A DNA stretch of 64,000 nt from Frondihabitans sp. 762G35 (GCF_002074055.1 NZ_CP014619.1:3345252-3409251), one strand, 5' to 3'; shown: positions 54,338 to 63,523, counted from the first letter of the stretch. Notes: generated by a model from the sequence alone, not told the origin. Made by a program: numbers and translations.

Positions 54338-54363
54338 GGAATAAGCGGAAGTTAGGATGTGTT
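54338..54363 (+). promoter_or_regulatory. SigR/SigH-type promoter of trxBA
   Basis: GGAAT at 54338-54342 and GTT at 54361-54363 are separated by 18 bp. This matches the -35/-10 consensus (GGAAT-N18-GTT) of thiol-oxidative-stress sigma factors of the SigR/SigH group, which control trxBA in Streptomyces and mycobacteria. The trxB start is 56 bp further on. Confidence 0.7.
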
Positions 54364-54418
54364 TCACCGCACAGGCAGGCCCGACGGTCCGCCGGACAGT
54401 TCTTCAGAAAGGTGCCCC

Positions 54419-55405
54419 ATGCGTCAGGTCATCATCATCGGTTCCGGCCCGGCCGGTTACACCGCTGCGATCTATGCGGGTCGCGCCGGGCTCCGCCCCC
54501 TTGTCGTCGCGAGCTCGGTCGAAGCGGGCGGCGAGCTCATGAAGACCACCGAGATCGAGAACTTCCCCGGATTCCCCGACGGCCTCCAGGGCCCGGAGCT
54601 CATGTTCAAGATGCAGGAGCAGGCGGAGAAGTTCGGCGCCGAGGTGCTGCTCGACGACGTCGTCAGCGTCGACCTCGCGGGCGACGTCAAGAAGGTCACC
54701 CTCGGCAGCGGCGTCGTGGAGGAGGCCCTCACGGTCATCTACGCGACCGGTTCGGCCTACCGCAAGCTCGGCATCGCCGACGAGGAGCGCCTCTCCGGTC
54801 GCGGTGTCAGCTGGTGCGCCACCTGCGACGGCTTCTTCTTCAAGCAGAAGGAGATCGCGGTCGTGGGCGGCGGCGACTCGGCGATGGAGGAGGCCACCTT
54901 CCTCACGCGCTTCGCCACGAAGGTCTACGTGATCCACCGCGGCGACACCCTGCGCGCGTCCAAGATCATGCAGGACCGCGCTTTCGACAACGAGAAGATC
55001 GAGTTCCTCTGGAACAAGACGGTCACGGGTATCACCGGCGACGAGAAGGCGACCGGCGTCGTCCTCACCGACACGGTCGACGGCTCCGAGTCCACTCTCG
55101 ACCTCGAGGGTCTGTTCATCGCGATCGGCAACGACCCCCGCGTCCACCTGGTCCACGGCCAGCTCGACCTCACCTCGGAGGGCACCGTCGCCGTCGAGGG
55201 GCGCTCGTCGAAGACGAACCTCCCCGGTGTGTTCGCCGCGGGAGACGTCATCGACGTGACCTACCGACAGGCCATCACGGCTGCCGGATCAGGAACGGTC
55301 GCGGCCCTCGACGCCGAGCACTACCTCGCCGGCCTCGACAAGTCGGTCTTGGACCAGGCCCTGGGCGCCGAGCCGGCCGAGCCCGTCACCGCCTCGGCTC
55401 GCTGA
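54419..55405 (+). CDS. trxB: thioredoxin-disulfide reductase
   Basis: 328 residues. FAD motif IIIGSGPAGYTAAIYAGRA, redox-active CATC in SWCATCDGFFFK, NADPH motif VVGGGDSAMEEATFL, and FAD-binding C-terminal GVFAAGDVID. It reduces thioredoxin with NADPH. It precedes trxA by 55 bp and is probably co-transcribed from a stress promoter upstream. Confidence 0.97.
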   Translation: MRQVIIIGSGPAGYTAAIYAGRAGLRPLVVASSVEAGGELMKTTEIENFPGFPDGLQGPELMFKMQEQAEKFGAEVLLDDVVSVDLAGDVKKVTLGSGVVEEALTVIYATGSAYRKLGIADEERLSGRGVSWCATCDGFFFKQKEIAVVGGGDSAMEEATFLTRFATKVYVIHRGDTLRASKIMQDRAFDNEKIEFLWNKTVTGITGDEKATGVVLTDTVDGSESTLDLEGLFIAIGNDPRVHLVHGQLDLTSEGTVAVEGRSSKTNLPGVFAAGDVIDVTYRQAITAAGSGTVAALDAEHYLAGLDKSVLDQALGAEPAEPVTASAR

Positions 55406-55460
55406 GCACCGTCACCACCTCGCTTCACGAACGTCTGACTCTCCACGAAAGGGGAACCCC

Positions 55461-55787
55461 ATGAGCACCGCCACCGCCGTCACCGACGCCACCTTCGAGC
55501 AGGATGTCCTGAACTCCGACGAGACGATCCTCGTCGACTTCTGGGCCGAGTGGTGCGGCCCGTGCCGCGCCGTCTCCCCGATCCTCGACCAGATCGCGGC
55601 CGAGCACAGCGACAAGATCAAGATCGTCAAGCTCAACGTCGACGACAACCCGCAGACCGCGATGAAGTACCAGATCACCTCCATCCCCGCGATGAAGGTC
55701 TACCGCGGTGGCGAGGTCGTCAAGACCGTCATCGGCGCCAAGCCCAAGCCGGCCCTCGAGGCCGACCTGGCGGACTTCCTGGCGTAG
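55461..55787 (+). CDS. trxA: thioredoxin
   Basis: 108 residues with the active site WAEWCGPCRAV and cis-Pro in ITSIPAMKVY. It is the general cytoplasmic disulfide reductant and the substrate of the adjacent TrxB. An AAAGGGG ribosome site precedes the ATG. A strong terminator follows 15 bp after the stop. Confidence 0.97.
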   Translation: MSTATAVTDATFEQDVLNSDETILVDFWAEWCGPCRAVSPILDQIAAEHSDKIKIVKLNVDDNPQTAMKYQITSIPAMKVYRGGEVVKTVIGAKPKPALEADLADFLA

Positions 55788-55802
55788 ACGAACGCATCGA
55801 GA

Positions 55803-55838
55803 GCCCGCCCAGCATCCACGCTGGGCGGGCTTTCTCTG
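55803..55838 (+). terminator. rho-independent terminator after trxA
   Basis: An 11-bp perfect stem GCCCGCCCAGC/GCTGGGCGGGC with a 6-base loop is followed by TTTCTCTG. Confidence 0.9.
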
Positions 55839-55888
55839 TTAACACGACCTTTTCCCCTACTCTTGAACGAACTTCCGGAAGGCTCCTC

Positions 55889-57193
55889 ATGACCAACCAG
55901 GGCACCAACCTCGATCCGTGGTACGACAGCTACGCAGACCGCACGGCAGGCCTCAGCGCCTCCGAGGTGCGGGCCCTGTTCGCCGTCGCCTCGCGTCCCG
56001 AGGTCGTCTCCCTGGCCGGGGGGATGCCGTTCGTGTCTGCGCTGCCGCGCGAGATGGTCATGGGCTCGATCGAGAAGGTCATGCACGACAACGGGGCCAT
56101 GGCCCTCCAGTACGGCTCGGGCCAGGGCACACCCGCGATCCGCGAGCACATCATGCAGATCATGGCGATGGAGGGCATCCGGGGGAGCGCCGACAACGTC
56201 GTCGTCACGACCGGCTCGCAGCAGGCCCTCGACCTCGTCACCCGTCTCTTCATCAACCCGGGCGACGTCGTCCTGGCCGAGTCGCCGAGCTACGTCGGGG
56301 CCCTGGGGGTCTTCCGGGCCTACCAGGCCGATGTGGCGCACGTCGAGATGGACGACGACGGCCTGATCCCCGAGGCGCTCCGCCAGCGCATAGCCGCCCT
56401 CGAGGCGGAGGGGCGGACGATCAAGTTCCTCTACACGATCCCGAATTTCCACAACCCAGCAGGAGTCACGCTCTCCTGGTCCCGTCGGCTCGAGATCCTC
56501 GACATCTGCCGCTCCCACGGCATCCTCGTCCTGGAGGACAACCCCTACGGTCTCCTGGCCTTCGACAAGCCGGCGCCCCAGGCGATGCGCTCCGTCGACG
56601 ACGAGGGTGTCATCTACCTCGGCTCCTTCTCGAAGACCCTCGCGCCCGGGTTCCGCGTCGGCTGGGCTCTCGCCCCGCACGCCATCCGCGAGAAGCTCAT
56701 CCTGGCCAACGAGTCCGCGACCCTGTCGCCCAACTCGTTCGGGCAGTTCGTCATCACCGAGTACCTCGACCAGGCCGATTGGCGCGGACAGATCGACCGG
56801 TTCCGTCTCCTCTACGCCGAGCGCCGCGATGCGATGCTCAGCGCACTGGGGGAGTACCTCCCGTCGCTGTCCTGGACGAAGCCCGACGGTGGCTTCTTCG
56901 TGTGGGTCACGCTCCCCGAAGAGCTCGACTCGAAGGCGATGCTCCCCCGCGCCGTGAAGGAGCTCGTGGCCTACACGCCCGGCACCGCCTTCTTCGCCGA
57001 CGGCGGGGGTCGTCAGAACATGCGTCTCTCGTTCTGCTATCCGACGCCCGAGTTCATCCGCACCGGCATCGCTCGTCTCGCGACCGTCATCAACGGCGAG
57101 CTCGATCTGCTGCGGACCTTCTCCGGTGCGGCCCTCACGGCACCGGTACCCACTCGGCCGAGCGTCACCACGCCTCCTCCGAACATCCTCTGA
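55889..57193 (+). CDS. PLP-dependent aminotransferase (class I/II, LysN/2-aminoadipate type)
   Basis: 434 residues. The PLP lysine lies in LGSFSKTLAPGFRVGWALA. The phosphate-binding segment is VVTTGSQQALDLV, and IPNFHNPAGVTLS and LVLEDNPYGLL are typical of the MocR-catalytic-domain/LysN group. No N-terminal DNA-binding domain is present, so it is an enzyme, not a regulator. The amino donor and acceptor are unknown. It is placed between trxA and the ligase gene, as in other actinobacterial origin regions. Confidence 0.92.
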   Translation: MTNQGTNLDPWYDSYADRTAGLSASEVRALFAVASRPEVVSLAGGMPFVSALPREMVMGSIEKVMHDNGAMALQYGSGQGTPAIREHIMQIMAMEGIRGSADNVVVTTGSQQALDLVTRLFINPGDVVLAESPSYVGALGVFRAYQADVAHVEMDDDGLIPEALRQRIAALEAEGRTIKFLYTIPNFHNPAGVTLSWSRRLEILDICRSHGILVLEDNPYGLLAFDKPAPQAMRSVDDEGVIYLGSFSKTLAPGFRVGWALAPHAIREKLILANESATLSPNSFGQFVITEYLDQADWRGQIDRFRLLYAERRDAMLSALGEYLPSLSWTKPDGGFFVWVTLPEELDSKAMLPRAVKELVAYTPGTAFFADGGGRQNMRLSFCYPTPEFIRTGIARLATVINGELDLLRTFSGAALTAPVPTRPSVTTPPPNIL

Positions 57194-57283
57194 TCAGGAC
57201 TTTTATCTACTTCGTGGACTGAGCGTCGATCTCAGCGCGTCGATCCCACCCTGCACCGACACCGAGAGGGAGCGAAGCTCCAG

Positions 57284-58261
57284 ATGACCTCCATCACGCC
57301 CGATTCCGCCGCCGTCCGCTCCGTCGTCGTCCTCGCGGGCGGGATCAGCCACGAGCGCGACGTCTCCCTCCGGTCCGGTCGTCGCGTAGCCGACAGCCTC
57401 GTCGCCCACGGCCTCTCGGTCGAGCTCCGCGACCCGGACGCCAGCCTGCTCGGTCACCTGCGCGACACCCAGCCCGACGTCATCTGGCCTGCCCTCCACG
57501 GTGCGAGCGGGGAGGACGGCGCACTGCGCGGACTCCTCGAGGCGCTCGACATCCCCTTCGTCGGGTCGCGTGCCACCGCGGCGCGCCTCGCCTGGGACAA
57601 GCCGACGGCCAAAGCGCTCGTCGCTCGTGCAGGCATACGAACGCCGCGGAGCATCACCCTCTCGCACGACGCCTTCCGCGAACTCGGAGCGGTCAGTGTC
57701 TTGCAGGCCATCTCCGACGAGCACCCGGTCCCGGTCGTCGTGAAGCCCGCCCGCGGCGGGTCCGCCCAGGGCGTCACCGTCGTGGACGACGCGTCCGCAC
57801 TCCCGCGGGCGATGGTCGACGCCTACACCTACTGCGAGGACGTCATCGTCGAGCAGAAGATCGTCGGCACCGAGGTCGCCGTCGGTGTTCTCGACACCGG
57901 CGACGGCCCCGTCGCTCTCCCGGCCGTCGAGATCGTACCGACGTCCGGCTTCTACGGTTTCGAGGCGCGCTACAACGCGGGGGAGACCCGCTTCTTCACT
58001 CCGGCGCGCCTCGACGAAACGGTCAGCGCAGGAGTTGCGGAGGCGGCGGTGGCCGCGCACACCGCGCTCGGTCTGCGTCACCTGTCGCGCGTCGACATCA
58101 TCGTCGACGCCGCCGGCACCCCCTGGTTCCTCGAGGTCAACGTACTTCCCGGACTGACGGAGACGTCTCTGGTGCCGATCGCGCTCGAGGCGGCCGGATA
58201 CGACCTCGGCTGGGTCTACGCGGAGTTGGCGCAGCGCGCCATCCTCGACCACGAGGCGTAG
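57284..58261 (+). CDS. D-alanine--D-alanine ligase family protein (ATP-grasp)
   Basis: 325 residues. The N-terminal motif is VLAGGISHERDVSLRSG, the ATP-grasp loop VVVKPARGGSAQGVTVV, and the C-terminal FLEVNVLPGLTETSLVP closely follows the Ddl consensus EVNTLPGMT. It should join two D-amino acids with ATP for peptidoglycan. It is a little shorter than the main actinobacterial Ddl (about 360), so a second ddl elsewhere and a side role here are possible. Confidence 0.85.
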   Translation: MTSITPDSAAVRSVVVLAGGISHERDVSLRSGRRVADSLVAHGLSVELRDPDASLLGHLRDTQPDVIWPALHGASGEDGALRGLLEALDIPFVGSRATAARLAWDKPTAKALVARAGIRTPRSITLSHDAFRELGAVSVLQAISDEHPVPVVVKPARGGSAQGVTVVDDASALPRAMVDAYTYCEDVIVEQKIVGTEVAVGVLDTGDGPVALPAVEIVPTSGFYGFEARYNAGETRFFTPARLDETVSAGVAEAAVAAHTALGLRHLSRVDIIVDAAGTPWFLEVNVLPGLTETSLVPIALEAAGYDLGWVYAELAQRAILDHEA

Positions 58262-58300
58262 GTCGCGGCTCCTACGGGCCAGCTTGCTGGGCAACGACGA

Positions 58301-58316
58301 TGTTTCACGTGAAACA
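58301..58316. other. parS centromere site 1
   Basis: TGTTTCACGTGAAACA, a perfect 16-bp palindrome equal to the bacterial parS consensus. It lies 195 bp downstream of the parB stop. Confidence 0.95.
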
Positions 58317-58461
58317 CGACCGAATCGGCCCTCCGTCGCCATCTGTGGCTCCGTTGCCGATCTCAGAAACGTCCCTCAGCACGCTCAGATCGCTTCTGGG
58401 CCCTGCTCTCGCACGTATGACTAGATCAGAGGCCACTTGTGCTGGGGCCCATGACGCAGAA

Positions 58462-58500
58462 ACGGGGCGACGGCTGCCCGAAAGCGTCCCGTCACCCCGT
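58462..58500 (-). terminator. terminator after parAB
   Basis: A 12-bp stem (ACGGGGCGACGG with CCGTCACCCCGT); the one mismatch becomes a G-U pair in the minus-strand RNA. That RNA then reads UUUCUGCG. It lies 11 bp past the parB stop. Confidence 0.7.
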
Positions 58501-58511
58501 GTCTCCTGCGT

Positions 58512-59465
58512 TCAGGCGACGCCGAAGGGATCCTGCCCCATCTCGCCCAGAATACGGTTCAGATCACCGATGGAAGCGAAGTCGATCGTGATCGAACCCT
58601 TCCGCGCCCCGAGCGTCACCTTGACCCGGGTGTCGAACCGGTCGCCGAGGCGCTCGGCCACGTCGGACAGGTGACCCTGGGTGGCCCCGGACGTCGTCTT
58701 GGCGGGCCGTTTGTCTTTCAGGGTGAGGCCCGCGGCAGCCGCCTCGGCCGCCCGGACGGAGAGATCCTCGTTGACGATCTTGTCGGCGAGACGCTCCATA
58801 CCTGCGGCGTCACCGACGGACAGGATGGCGCGGGCGTGACCGGCCGACAGAACTCCTGAGGCCACGCGACGCTGCACGGGGGAGGGGAGGCGCAGCAAAC
58901 GCAGGGTGTTGGTCACCTGCGGGCGGCTGCGGCCGATCCGGCCGGCCAGTTCCTCCTGCGTGATGCCGAAATCCGCGAGAAGTTGCTGATAGGCGGAGGC
59001 TTCTTCCAGCGGGTTGAGCTGCGCACGGTGAAGGTTCTCCAGCAGGGCGTCGCGGAGCATGGCGTCGTCCGCGGTGTCCTTGACGAGTGCCGGGATCGTG
59101 GCGAGGCCGAGCTCCTTGGTGGCGCGCAACCGACGCTCGCCCATGACCAGCTCGTACTGCGGGCCTCCGGCGACGGGCGCCTTGAGGGGACGCACGACGA
59201 TGGGCTGCAGGAGCCCCACCTCGCGGATGGACGCGACGAGCTCGCTCAGCTCCTCCTCGCGGAACTCCGTGCGGGGCTGGTGCGCATTCGGCACGATGTC
59301 GAGGGGATTGAGACTCGCCAGTCTCGCCCCGGGGACGGCGACGAGGTCCTCCGCCGTCTGCTCGCGCGACGGGAAGAAGACGTCCACGGGGCGTCCCTGC
59401 GTCTCGTCCTGCACGGGGATGAGGGCGCCGATGCCGCGGCCGAGTCCGGTTCGTTTGGTTGCCAT
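58512..59465 (-). CDS. parB: chromosome-partitioning protein ParB
   Basis: 317 residues. The N-terminus KRTGLGRGIGALIPV is typical for chromosomal ParB. CTPase motifs include the VPNAHQPRTEFRE region and GERRLRATKELGLATI. The HTH is ITQEELAGRIGRSRPQVTNTL. It loads at parS and spreads as a CTP clamp. The ATG overlaps the parA stop by one base (TAATG). Confidence 0.96.
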   Translation of the reverse strand: MATKRTGLGRGIGALIPVQDETQGRPVDVFFPSREQTAEDLVAVPGARLASLNPLDIVPNAHQPRTEFREEELSELVASIREVGLLQPIVVRPLKAPVAGGPQYELVMGERRLRATKELGLATIPALVKDTADDAMLRDALLENLHRAQLNPLEEASAYQQLLADFGITQEELAGRIGRSRPQVTNTLRLLRLPSPVQRRVASGVLSAGHARAILSVGDAAGMERLADKIVNEDLSVRAAEAAAAGLTLKDKRPAKTTSGATQGHLSDVAERLGDRFDTRVKVTLGARKGSITIDFASIGDLNRILGEMGQDPFGVA

Positions 59466-60418
59466 TACTGGGGCGCTCCTCGGTGTGCAAGTTCGGCGGC
59501 CGCCTCGAGATACGAGAGCGATCCGGGGGAGTTGGTGTCGTAGCTGATCACGGTCTGCCCGTAGCCCGGCGCCTCGCTAATGCGCACGGACCGCGGGATC
59601 ATCGTCTTCAGCACCTCCTTGGGGAAGTGCTCGCGCACGTCCGCTGCGACCTGCTGCGAGAGGTTCGTCCGTCCGTCGTACATGGTCAGCAGGATGCTCG
59701 ACACGGTGAGCACCGGATTGAGGTGCTTCTCGATCAGCTGGATGTTGCGCAGCAGCTGACTCAGACCCTCCAGGGCGTAGTACTCACACTGGATCGGGAT
59801 CAAAACCTCTTGTGCCGCCACAAAGGCGTTGATGGTCAAGAGCCCGAGGGACGGCGGGCAGTCGATGAAGACGTAGTCGAACCGTTCGTCGCGCTCCGCA
59901 GTGGTCTGCAGGAAGAGATCGAGGGCGGTCCGGAGTCGCTGCTCCCGGGCGACGAGCGATACGAGTTCGATCTCGGCGCCGGCGAGATGGATCGTCGACG
60001 GCACGCAGTAGAGAGCGTCGAACTCGGGGCTCTTCTGGATCACGTCGGCGATGGCGGATTCGCCCACGACCACGTCGTAGACACTGGCCGTCTCCGCACG
60101 GTGTTCGACACCGAGCGCGGTCGAGGCGTTCCCCTGAGGATCGAGATCGATGACGAGCACACGAGCACCGTTGCGAGCCAGGCCGGCTGCCAGATTGACC
60201 GTGGAGGTCGTCTTGCCGACGCCACCCTTCTGGTTCGACACGGTGATCACGCGTGTCTTCTCCGGGCGGGGGAGGGAGTCGATGCGCAGTGCCTCGCGGC
60301 GCCGCGTCAGGTCGGCGAGTTCGCGGGCAAGGGGAGTGGTCGCGTCGAATGTCGTGGAGGAAGTGGACGAGGCTCCTGCCCCACCCTGAGACCCGTCGAC
60401 GTCTGAAGGTCTACTCAC
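59465..60418 (-). CDS. parA: chromosome-partitioning ATPase ParA
   Basis: About 317 residues. The deviant Walker A is in NQKGGVGKTTSTVNLAAGLA, and the Walker B region is YVFIDCPPSLGLLTINAF; the N-terminal 60 residues are Ser/Thr-rich and disordered. I choose GTG 60418, which has GGAGA 8 bp upstream. A GTG at 60448 also opens the frame, but it lies inside parS and has no ribosome site. ParA drives origin segregation with ParB. Confidence 0.95.
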   Translation of the reverse strand: MSRPSDVDGSQGGAGASSTSSTTFDATTPLARELADLTRRREALRIDSLPRPEKTRVITVSNQKGGVGKTTSTVNLAAGLARNGARVLVIDLDPQGNASTALGVEHRAETASVYDVVVGESAIADVIQKSPEFDALYCVPSTIHLAGAEIELVSLVAREQRLRTALDLFLQTTAERDERFDYVFIDCPPSLGLLTINAFVAAQEVLIPIQCEYYALEGLSQLLRNIQLIEKHLNPVLTVSSILLTMYDGRTNLSQQVAADVREHFPKEVLKTMIPRSVRISEAPGYGQTVISYDTNSPGSLSYLEAAAELAHRGAPQ

Positions 60419-60440
60419 CGGATACGTCTCCGAATCGCCA

Positions 60441-60456
60441 TGTTTCACGTGAAACG
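60441..60456. other. parS centromere site 2, overlapping the parA 5' end
   Basis: TGTTTCACGTGAAACG, one mismatch from the consensus palindrome. It lies 22 bp upstream of the parA start chosen here, so ParB binding may also repress parAB. Confidence 0.9.
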
Positions 60457-60501
60457 GCCGAGTGGAGCGCTCCTCAGAAAGAAGGTGTCACTCGCCGCAA
60501 G

Positions 60502-61140
60502 TCAATCAACTGTAGCCCGAAAAACCCGAGTGGTTTCGTCGACGAGACCGACGCCGAGCTCAAGGACCTCGACGTTCGTGAGGTGGTTCCGAGCGATCAC
60601 CTTGCGGGCCGCCGCCACTTCGTCCTCGACACGGGAGCCCTTCAGGAACAGCAACTCGCCACCCGTGCGGACGAGCGGGACCGTCAGCGGAATGAGCTTC
60701 GAGAGCGCACTGACGGCTCGAGCAGTTGCCTGATCGAGCCAGGGCGAGATCTCCGCGTCCTCGGCACGTGCACGCAGCACCTCGACGTTGGTGAGACCCA
60801 GGCGATCCGCCTCGGACCGCAGCCAGTCGGTGCGACGCTCCATCGGCTCGATCAGGATCAGCATGGCATCGGGCCGGGCCGCCGCGAGGACGAGCCCGGG
60901 GAGGCCCGCTCCGGAGCCGATGTCTCCGACCCGCCCAGCCATGAGAAGAGGCGCGAGAAGCCCGCTGTTGATGACGTGGCGCGTCCACAGCCGGGGCAGC
61001 TCCAGCGGGCCGATGAGGCCGAGCTCCTCCCCGTACTGGGCGAGGTCGCGGGTGTACTGGCGGACGACGTCGATCCGGTCTCCGAAGAGGGTCGCGGCGG
61101 CAGCCGGCTCGACCTCGAGATCAGCGGGGGAGGTGGTCAT
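60502..61140 (-). CDS. rsmG: 16S rRNA (guanine-527-N7) methyltransferase RsmG
   Basis: 212 residues. The SAM motif is VGDIGSGAGLPGLVLA, and the family pattern continues with LIEPMERRTDWLRSEADRLG and RAVSALSKLIPL. It methylates G527 of 16S rRNA. The order yidC-jag-rsmG-parA is typical of the origin region. Confidence 0.96.
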   Translation of the reverse strand: MTTSPADLEVEPAAAATLFGDRIDVVRQYTRDLAQYGEELGLIGPLELPRLWTRHVINSGLLAPLLMAGRVGDIGSGAGLPGLVLAAARPDAMLILIEPMERRTDWLRSEADRLGLTNVEVLRARAEDAEISPWLDQATARAVSALSKLIPLTVPLVRTGGELLFLKGSRVEDEVAAARKVIARNHLTNVEVLELGVGLVDETTRVFRATVD

Positions 61141-61173
61141 CGGGCGATATGAAGAATTGACATCCGACGATGA

Positions 61174-61794
61174 CTAAGCGCGACGGACGACCGTGTGACG
61201 GTCGCGCCCTTCGCCCTCGGACTCCGACACGAAGCCGCGCTCCGAGACGATGTCGTGCACCAGCTTCCGCTCGTACGACGACATCGGGGGCAGCGCCGCC
61301 GCGGTCGAACCCTCTTCGAGCTTCTCGACGGCCCGGTCAACCAGGAGCATCAATTCCTGCTCACGAGTGGCCCGCGAGCCACCGACGTCGAGGATGAGCC
61401 GGGAGAACTCACCGGTGCGCGTCTGGACCGCGATACGGGTCAGCTCCTGCAGGGCCGTCACGGTGTCCGGCTTCGACAGGAGGCGGAGGTCGTTCTCCCC
61501 GGAGGAGTCGACGGAGATGTAGGAGCGACCGCCCCGCGTCTCGATGTCGATGTCGCCGTCGAGGTCGAGGATGTCGAGGAGCTCCTCGATGTAGTCGGCC
61601 GCGATGTCGCCCTCGTCGAGGTCCGACTCGCTGTCGGCATCGGCATCGGGTTCGTCACCGGAAGAGTCCTCGACGGTCGACTCGCCCTCGCCTGCCAGGG
61701 GCGCGTTCGTCGTAGAAGACGCGTCGGTCAGGGGCTCCTGCGTCTCGACGGTGTCGACGTGGTCGACGGAGTTCTCGGTCTCGGCGGAGCTCAT
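61174..61794 (-). CDS. Jag/KhpB RNA-binding protein (KH and R3H domains)
   Basis: 206 residues. A Glu/Asp/Ser-rich N-terminal half (to about residue 65) precedes a KH-like domain (DYIEELLDILDLDGDIDIET) and a C-terminal R3H domain (LPPMSSYERKLVHDIVSERG, with the R-x-x-x-H spacing). Jag is a small RNA-binding partner linked to YidC and envelope control. Its ATG overlaps the yidC stop (ATGA, 61791-61794). Confidence 0.92.
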   Translation of the reverse strand: MSSAETENSVDHVDTVETQEPLTDASSTTNAPLAGEGESTVEDSSGDEPDADADSESDLDEGDIAADYIEELLDILDLDGDIDIETRGGRSYISVDSSGENDLRLLSKPDTVTALQELTRIAVQTRTGEFSRLILDVGGSRATREQELMLLVDRAVEKLEEGSTAAALPPMSSYERKLVHDIVSERGFVSESEGEGRDRHTVVRRA

Positions 61795-62786
61795 CGGGCC
61801 TGTCCGTTCTGCTTCTTGGCGCGCGACTTACCCACGGGCTGGCTGCGCTGCGTGGTGACGCGCTTCGGGGTCTCGATCTCGGTCACGGTCACCTCGGTGA
61901 GGGACTTGAGGCCACCGCCGGAGACACCGCGACGGGCCTCCTTCTCCTGCTGCTTCTTCGCCAGTCGGGCCTCGCGGGCAAGAGCCGCGTCGCTGCCGGG
62001 CGTGGGGGAGTTGCGGATGACGACGTACTGCTGACCGAGGGTCCAGAAGTTGGAGGCCAGCCAGTAGAACATGACGCCGAGGGGGAACGACAGACCGGAG
62101 AAGAGGAAGACGAGGGGGAGCACGTACAGGAGCATCTTCTGCTGCTTGTACATCGGGCTCGCCTTGGTCTCGGGCGACATGTTCTTGGAGGTGAGCTGCA
62201 GCTGCGTGTAGAACTGCGATGCCGTCATCAGGATGATCATCGCGCCGGCGATGACCTGAACGTGCCAGGTGGTCGCCGTCGTGAAGGTCTCGTGCAGGGG
62301 CGCTCCGAGCAGCTCGGCCTTGGCGAAGGAATCGGAGAGCGACTTGTTGAGGAGGCCGATGCCGATCTTGCCGGTCTGCGCGTTGTGCAGCACGGTGTAG
62401 AGGGAGAAGAACACCGGCATCTGGATGAGCAGGGGCAGGCACGACGAGAGCGGGTTGGTCCCGGTCTCCTTGTAGAGGGCCATCGTCTCGCGCGACATGG
62501 CCTCGCGGGAGAACTGGTCTTTCTTGCCCTTGTACTTGTCCTGGATCTTCTTCAGCTGCGGGGCGACCTCCATCATCCGGCGCTGGTTCTTGATCTGCCG
62601 CACGAAGATGGGGATGAGGGCGACGCGGACGATGATCGTGAGCAGCACGATCGACAGCACCCACGTCACACCCGCGTCGGGCGCCAGGCCGAGGCCCTCG
62701 AGAACGAAGTGCCAGGCGACGAGGATCGCCTCGACCACCCAGCGGATCGGCCACAATATAGTGCCGACGAATCCGAGAATGTCCAT
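61791..62786 (-). CDS. yidC: membrane protein insertase YidC
   Basis: 331 residues starting at ATG 62786 (MDILGFVGTILWPIRWVV). The YidC core has the amphipathic/coiled part QIKNQRRMMEVAPQLKKIQ and GTNPLSSCLPLLIQMPVFFS. Five membrane segments and a basic C-terminal tail are seen. It inserts proteins with or without SecYEG. Short actinobacterial form, without the large periplasmic domain of Gram-negative YidC. Confidence 0.96.
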   Translation of the reverse strand: MDILGFVGTILWPIRWVVEAILVAWHFVLEGLGLAPDAGVTWVLSIVLLTIIVRVALIPIFVRQIKNQRRMMEVAPQLKKIQDKYKGKKDQFSREAMSRETMALYKETGTNPLSSCLPLLIQMPVFFSLYTVLHNAQTGKIGIGLLNKSLSDSFAKAELLGAPLHETFTTATTWHVQVIAGAMIILMTASQFYTQLQLTSKNMSPETKASPMYKQQKMLLYVLPLVFLFSGLSFPLGVMFYWLASNFWTLGQQYVVIRNSPTPGSDAALAREARLAKKQQEKEARRGVSGGGLKSLTEVTVTEIETPKRVTTQRSQPVGKSRAKKQNGQAR

Positions 62787-62791
62787 GCTGG

Positions 62792-63118
62792 TCAGGCCTT
62801 TCCGTGGCTGTGAACGTTTGCGAGACGGGGGGTCACGAATCCGCTGCGAGCAACGGCGTAACGGTGGTGGTTCGGCTCGGGGACATCGTCGATGCCGCCC
62901 TTCGCCCAGGGGTGGCAGCGGGCGAGGCGCCAGCTGCCGAGGGCGATGCCCTTGGCGGCACCGTGCTGCTGGATCGCCTCGAGGGCGTAGCGCGAGCACG
63001 ACGGGTAGTAGCGGCAGACATCGCCGTAGAGCGGGGAGACGGTGGCTCGGTACGCGCGCAGGAGCGCCACGCAGACGTTGCGCGGAAGGAGCACCAGAAC
63101 CTGGACTACACGCCTCAC
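62792..63118 (-). CDS. yidD: membrane protein insertion efficiency factor YidD
   Basis: 108 residues from GTG 63118, overlapping the rnpA stop (GTGA, 63115-63118). The signature LRAYRATVSPLYGDVCRYYPSCSRYALEAI holds the conserved Cys residues. The following GSWRLARCHPWAKGG is typical. It assists YidC, whose gene lies 5 bp further on. Confidence 0.95.
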   Translation of the reverse strand: MRRVVQVLVLLPRNVCVALLRAYRATVSPLYGDVCRYYPSCSRYALEAIQQHGAAKGIALGSWRLARCHPWAKGGIDDVPEPNHHRYAVARSGFVTPRLANVHSHGKA

Positions 63119-63486
63119 GCCTTCACTTCTTTCGAACTCAGCACACCCTTGTCGATGACTCCCGTGATCTCTTCGAGCAGGGTAGACCACGGAACTCCGA
63201 TACTGCCTGGCAGGGAGCGGATCACGACGTCTGTTCTCGGAGGGAGAAAAGGCAGTCGGTCGTGCGCCACGGCCTTGAGTCGACGACGGACGGTGTTGCG
63301 GACGACCGCGTTGCCCACCGTCTTGGCGACGATGAACCCGAAGCGGGGCGCAGGATCCTCGGGGCCGGAGCCCTCCGGACGTCGCCTCACGTAAACGACA
63401 CAGTGCGCCGTGGCCGACTTGCGGCCACGACGCACGGTGTTTCGGTAGTCGTCTGCGCGAACGATCCGGTTGGCTCGTGCCAACAC
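63115..63486 (-). CDS. rnpA: ribonuclease P protein component
   Basis: 123 residues starting at a GTG. Family motifs are ANRIVRADDYRNTVRRGRK and GFIVAKTVGNAVVRNTVRRRL, the RNR-containing helix that binds the RNA subunit. It trims tRNA 5' leaders. Confidence 0.96.
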   Translation of the reverse strand: MLARANRIVRADDYRNTVRRGRKSATAHCVVYVRRRPEGSGPEDPAPRFGFIVAKTVGNAVVRNTVRRRLKAVAHDRLPFLPPRTDVVIRSLPGSIGVPWSTLLEEITGVIDKGVLSSKEVKA

Positions 63487-63523
63487 CTGAACCTCGACTC
63501 AGCGGCTCGACTCGACGTCGAGG

